From positions 112,129,245 through 112,193,244 of the forward strand of contig OY757017.1 in assembly GCA_963580285.1 (NCBI GenBank): 64,000 bases of DNA. The letters are read 5' to 3'. The notes beneath the pieces are model-generated. The model worked only from the letters and a program-made list of their open reading frames with translations. It made no database searches and had not been told where the DNA came from. Source of the stretch: Lucinisca nassula (lineage: Eukaryota; Mollusca; Bivalvia; Lucinida; Lucinidae). Position numbers and translations under genes: made by a program. This document shows, in pieces, positions 60,206 to 64,000 of the stretch; within the stretch, counting starts at the first letter, position 1, and the number at the start of each line of letters is the position of its first letter.

Positions 60206-61548
60206 CGAGGACTGTTCAAATATGAATGCAACTAAGCATAAATGATTCCGTGATAGATTTCGATGAAAAATTTATTTTGTCCCCTCAAAGTATTCCCCTT
60301 TAACAGATATACAAACTTTCAGTCTTCTGATCCAATCATTGAATGCATTTTGGTAGTCTTTTCGAGGTATACTATGAAGGCACTGGAATATTGCAGAACC
60401 GAGGTGTTTGCGGTGTACAAATTTTTGACCAGAAAGGTATTTTGTCAGCCGCGGGAACAAAAAAAAAAAAAAGTCACACGGGGCAAGGTCAGGGGAATAC
60501 GGGGGATGAGGGAGTTCAACAACCTTTTCCTGCTTCAGATAGTCTTGCACAATGAACACCTTGTGCGATGGCGCATTGTTATGTAGCAATCTGACATTGG
60601 CCAAACCAGTTGCGGGTCTTCGTTCTTTGAAACATTTCTTCAATTTTCGAAAAACTTTATTCTTGTAAAACTTCGCATTTACAGATTTGCCTTTAGGCAC
60701 ACTAACCTGAATAGCAGGGCCCTGATTTGGAAAGAATATGGCATGCATTACCTTCTTGACGCTCATGGTCAGCTTTGCAATGCATGGTCTTTTGCAATAC
60801 TTTGTTGCCCATATTTTGTTCTGAATCTTTCGTTTTCGCTCAAAAAAGTGAACCCATGTCTCGTCACCTGTGGCGACATTAGCGAAAGACCGTGCATTGT
60901 AATTTGGAAACATTTTAAGCAACTTCTTGGCGCACTGAACGCGTGTCTTTTTCTGCTCATCTGTCAATAGATAGGGAATCGATCTAGCACAGATCTTTCT
61001 CATTTTCAAATCCCGTTTCAGAATTGTATGAGCTGCTCCTAATGAGATGCAAACCATACTAGCTTTTTGCCTAGTGGTGTATCGTGCATTGGTAGCAACT
61101 ATTTCTTTCACTCTAGCAACCATCTTGGCAGATGTTGCTGTTTTCGGCCGACGATCATGTGGTGCATCTTCTGTTGAGCCTTGCCATCAGCTGAGTTTCT
61201 TACACCAACGAAAAACTTTCGGAAAAGACATTTCATTATGCCCATAAACCGAACATATTTCATCAAAATGTCTTTGCACCGTATACCAAGAATACAACGA
61301 TTCTTAATATAGGACCGTATTTCAACGGCGTACTCTGACCTTCTTCCAACCATGTTTTGTATTAGTATACAAGAGTAGACAGTGTTTATTGAACTATATA
61401 CATGGCTAAAGTGGACGGATTTTAACAGGTTTGGTATCAATGTATAGGTAAAATGTTTTTCTACGCTGTGATATTTATTTCCAGGTGATTTTCGCATTAG
61501 TGCATGAGAAAACGTTCTACTTGCATTCATATTTAAACAGTCCTCGTA
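60204..61548 (-). mobile_element. Mariner element, near complete, TA duplication
   Basis: The element is 60206-61546 (1341 bp) flanked by TA at 60204-60205 and 61547-61548. Terminal inverted repeats of about 27 bp start CGAGGACTGTTCAAATATGA, and the other end is its inverse with one mismatch. It carries one transposase gene on the minus strand, as in canonical 1.3-kb mariners. Confidence 0.88.
60272..61353 (-). pseudogene. Mariner transposase, frameshifted
   Basis: The likely start is the Met at 61353 (M-V-G-R-R-S-E-Y). The N-terminal DNA-binding part is readable in two frames (I-R-S-Y-I-K-N-R, then R-C-K-D-I) to about 61120. The catalytic part is a 283-codon open frame with I-C-A-R-S-I-P-Y-L-L-T-D-E-Q, G-D-E-T-W-V-H-F-F-E (first Asp), L-L-H-N-N-A-P-S-H (Asn where the second Asp is expected) and Y-S-P-D-L-A-P-C-D (third Asp of D,D34D). 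It ends G-E-Y-F-E-G. A frameshift and the Asp-to-Asn change make it inactive, though the inverted repeats are intact enough to be mobilised by another source. Confidence 0.85.
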
Positions 61549-61639
61549 AGCCAGCCCAGGAAAAGTGGTGCGAGTCGGACCATCCCTGGTTATAAACTCT
61601 AGCGGTATCTTTGGGCGTTAGGGCTTGAGATACCATTTC

Positions 61640-61740
61640 GCATCAATATCGGTTAAAAATCCCACAAAACTGGAAGCAACGTCTCGTCTCCAAATTGACC
61701 TAAATCGTGTTGACGGGAATGTAAAACCTCAAATCGAATC
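61640..61740 (-). mobile_element. SINE-like element A, 5' fragment, minus strand
   Basis: AAAATCCCACAAAACTGGAAGC, AACGTCTCGTCTCCAAATTG, AATGTAAAACCTCAAATCGA: the reverse complement of the SINE A head. Confidence 0.65.
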
Positions 61741-62476
61741 AAACCAAACCTTTGCCCATTGACTGCCTCTTCTGTGTGTAGATTCGTGAAGTATATTTAG
61801 TTCGTCTGTCATAACTGACAATGACCAGTTATCTTAATCACATGTGAGAAATGCTAATGTTTGTGTGTTCTAAGATGGCTGATGAGACCAATTCTAGCTG
61901 CAGAATGTCTGTTGCAGATACAGCGATAGATGACAGAGGAAATATAGGAGTTGCATATTCTTATATGTGTGCTTGCCGTGATTGTGCGTATGATTAAGAT
62001 GACATGCGCTGTGAATCGAGTTAAAGTTGGTTGAGGCTTTGTCATGCTATCCACGCTCCACTAAATGCTGCTACATCGCCGTTTGGGCTGTTGAATCAAA
62101 GAAATGATTTCCTTCGCCCCAGCTGCCGACGCAGACTTTACATAACTGGAAAAGGCAAATTCAGATATGAAGGCTTTAGTTGGAGTTGCCCTGCCAACAA
62201 GGGCTGACGGCTCCATCTACCCTGGATGTTGCTACACAGATTCAGTTAAAGGCTATTTAGAAGCACTGAGTAAATCAAGTGTCCTATGTAGCCAGTAAAG
62301 TATAGAAATATACGTAAACCCTTACAGACAGATAAATAGTCACACACACGCACACACAGTGGATAATATTTTACTGGTCGAAAGAACGCGAAGATCAAAA
62401 TTTAAGACAAAGTCGACCCATGATGATAGAGTAATATTCGACAACGCACGCCAAAAACTTACACAAATAACTATGC
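61741..62476. other. Unassigned sequence
   Basis: No gene or repeat boundary recognised. A short CACACACACGCACACAC run lies at 62342-62358. Confidence 0.3.
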
Positions 62477-62624
62477 GACAAGTGACGACTCCGATCAGCC
62501 TGCACATTCTCCCGTTTTCGGTTATCGCTCTCTGAATATAGTTCAGTCTTAAGAAAGTTCATGTAAGCAGCAAAGACGCAGATTCACACAGGCTGATCTG
62601 AGCTTTCGCTTGTCGCACAGGCAG
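62477..62624. mobile_element. MITE with GCGACAAG inverted ends
   Basis: TGCGACAAGTGACGACTCCG and GATCAGCCTG on the left; CAGGCTGATCTGAGCTTTCG and CTTGTCGCA on the right, inverted. The inner words GATCAGCCTG are shared with family K, so they may be related. About 148 bp, non-coding. Confidence 0.65.
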
Positions 62625-62829
62625 GCCTTAGTGAACGCTTTATTATGCATAGGCTCCAATTTTATCGAGGTTTAGGAATATTTCTTGAAGCATTAGATCT
62701 TGATGCAAGATTTCACTAATTTGTTCAAGTTCAATATCTAAGGAATCGCGTTACAGCTTTCGAAACATCTTACACACCCGTTAGTGCCCTCTTTCATTTG
62801 TTCAAAACGGTTATTTTGCGATGTGTGTT
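62625..62829. other. Unassigned sequence
   Basis: No recognised feature. Confidence 0.3.
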
Positions 62830-63000
62830 TCATATTTATACTCTAAATATAGATTGTGGGTGCTCGCTAGAACCGCCTTATTGATGCTGTTCTAAGGAGT
62901 ATCTACAGCTCCTGTTTAGGAGCAGCATTAATGAAAAATAATGTACGCCCCTGTAAACCCTAGTTTTCTATAAATAAAGTGGAGTTTGGAGGGACTTTAG
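62830..63000. mobile_element. Family H relative, older subfamily
   Basis: GATTGTGGGTGCTCGCTAGA and TCTAAGGAGTATCTACAGC arms, then the right flank TGTAAACCCTAGTTTTCTAT, AAATAAAGTGGAGTTTGG. The outer ends are lost. Confidence 0.55.
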
Positions 63001-63017
63001 AGTCTGTCCATTTCATA

Positions 63018-63220
63018 TTACCTAACCCTAACCCAGAAGACCTGACTAACTTAACCTAACCCAAATATAACCTTAACCTAACCCTGACCATCAGCGACCT
63101 ACTCATAACCCTAACCTAACCCATACCATCAGAGACCTAATCCTGACATACTAATGTCAGTAAACAGTGGCGGACAACCGTCTAACTTACCCCTAACCCT
63201 AACCTAACAATAACCATCTG
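63018..63220. repeat. Telomere-like CCCTAA repeats, interrupted
   Basis: CCTAACCCTAACCC at 63020, TAACCTAACCCTGACC near 63075, CCCTAACCTAACCC at 63109 and ACCCCTAACCCTAACCTAAC at 63188. Between them a phrase ACCATCAG(C/A)GACCTA recurs at 63090 and 63130 with a relative at 63213, giving a compound repeat. The hexamer is the TTAGGG telomere motif (complementary strand). Confidence 0.7.
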
Positions 63221-63293
63221 TGACCTATTAACATACTTAAGTCAGACAGATTTTAAAGTCTAGCCTCTTATGCAGGTTGGAAGGAATATTATT

Positions 63294-63531
63294 TGAGCCC
63301 CGCCAAGCGAATTTGGGTCTTCGAGCATTCCGTCATGACAAATTTTAACTGCGCATGCCCAGCCATTCAGAGGGACCAGGGATATGGCTTTCTGTCTGAA
63401 GGTTCCTCTTGATTCATTGCTTGTATGAGCAAGCAGCGAAGGTTATGGCGGGACTGCGCGGATGCGCAGTCTCGCTTGAACCTTCGCTGCTCGCATAGGC
63501 GATAAGTACCAAAATCGCTTGACGGGGCCCA
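63294..63531. mobile_element. Family P MITE, copy 2
   Basis: 238 bp, nearly identical to 32384-32621, with TGAGCCCCGCCAAGCGA and its inverted partner TCGCTTGACGGGGCCCA. The hairpin arm contains GCAGCGAAGGTTATGGCGGG. Confidence 0.85.
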
Positions 63532-63777
63532 TTTATTACCACAAGCAAAATGTAACCTTTTCAGACAGTTTCTCATGCTCGGGCGAAATGCGTCATCATT
63601 AAACCACTTTGCCAAACACGCATTGAATGGATCGAATGATAAATTTTATGATAATCTTCAAGAAAATGTATAAAAAATGCCACAAAAGGCACGCCACTGT
63701 GTGCTTTTACCGCTTTTATGCACTAAATGCTGAAATATGTTATTCTTGTGTCTGTCTGTCCCTATAATTGTATCTGC
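63532..63777. other. Unassigned sequence
   Basis: No recognised feature. Confidence 0.3.
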
Positions 63778-63890
63778 CTTACTTACATACTTACTAACTT
63801 ACTTACTAACTCACTTACTTACTTACTTACTTACTTACTAACTCACTTACTTTCTTACATACTAACTAACATACTTACTTACAGTAAAAT
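63778..63890. repeat. (ACTT)n microsatellite
   Basis: Imperfect CTTACTTACTTACTTACT repeats over about 110 bases. The open frame reading L-T-N-S-L-T-Y-L-L-T is an artefact. Confidence 0.8.
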
Positions 63891-63891
63891 T

Positions 63892-64000
63892 CCTATAGTA
63901 AGACCAATATTGGGACTCTTCAAAAGAGGTCTTTAAGACCACTTTTCAACAGTCACAAAGGTGGTCTTTCATAAGGAGGCACTGTGTGTATAAAGACAAA
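63892..64000. mobile_element. Family I MITE, truncated by window end
   Basis: Starts CAGTAAAATTCCTATAGTAA next to TA, with the hairpin AAGAGGTCTTTAAGACCACT. It runs off the window, so the right end is unseen. Confidence 0.7.

Noticed and set aside
63727..63936. Leu/Thr-rich small protein
   Set aside because: It is a translation of the (ACTT)n microsatellite.

Overview
The window looks like intergenic DNA from a bivalve mollusc. Three things suggest this: long arrays built on TGACCTTGACCTTGA, pearl/Helentron-like elements ending in a hairpin plus CTAA, and a tRNA-Leu-primed Ty3/gypsy element next to tRNA-Lys-type SINEs. A dreissenid-like mussel is a guess. I found no intact host gene, rRNA or functional tRNA gene. 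Almost everything readable is transposon-derived, and every long reading frame I recognise is a broken transposon protein or a repeat artefact.

Layout. 1-2.0 kb: unassigned DNA, a SINE with a 13-bp target duplication and a spaced duplication. 2.0-9.4 kb: a four-level nest. A LINE (1980-2795 and 8053-9420) holds a 5'-truncated tail of a 'YLDD' reverse-transcriptase element, which holds a Ty3/gypsy element (2943-7913), whose 3' LTR holds another YLDD element (5160-6465). 9.4-20.5 kb: small inverted-repeat elements, a dead tyrosine recombinase, a dead Tc1 transposase, a Helitron-like tandem-core element and SINEs. 20.5-34 kb: SINEs, a DIRS-like RNase H remnant, a large inverted repeat, a clustered inverted-repeat family (called H here), a LINE remnant and a 33-bp minisatellite. 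34-43 kb: many YLDD tails and RT fragments interrupting each other. 43.7-55.3 kb: a second nest. One minus-strand YLDD element is split by a Helitron-like block (44171-50514, itself holding a TGACCTTGA-rich element), a second YLDD copy (51055-52696), a plus-strand YLDD tail and a SINE. 55.3-64 kb: a mariner fragment, head-to-head YLDD tails, a degenerate triplication, a nearly whole mariner, telomere-like repeats and more small elements.

How the parts relate. The YLDD element is the main local player. Its RT (F-S-T-L-Y-T-T-L-P, G-I-P-M-G-T-N-C-A-P and Y-L-D-D motifs) is followed by a 3' UTR of about 550 bp, and most copies are 5'-truncated to this tail. I place it near Penelope-like elements with moderate confidence. 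The most striking observation is that copy 51055-52696 differs from its relatives almost only by T-to-C on the plus strand (A-to-G on its sense strand), about 90 changes by eye, in patches separated by unchanged blocks. That is what adenosine deamination of the element's RNA before reverse transcription would leave.

All calls are by eye. Boundaries without a stated duplication or inverted repeat are good to about 10-30 bases. Family names without a diagnostic motif are working labels.
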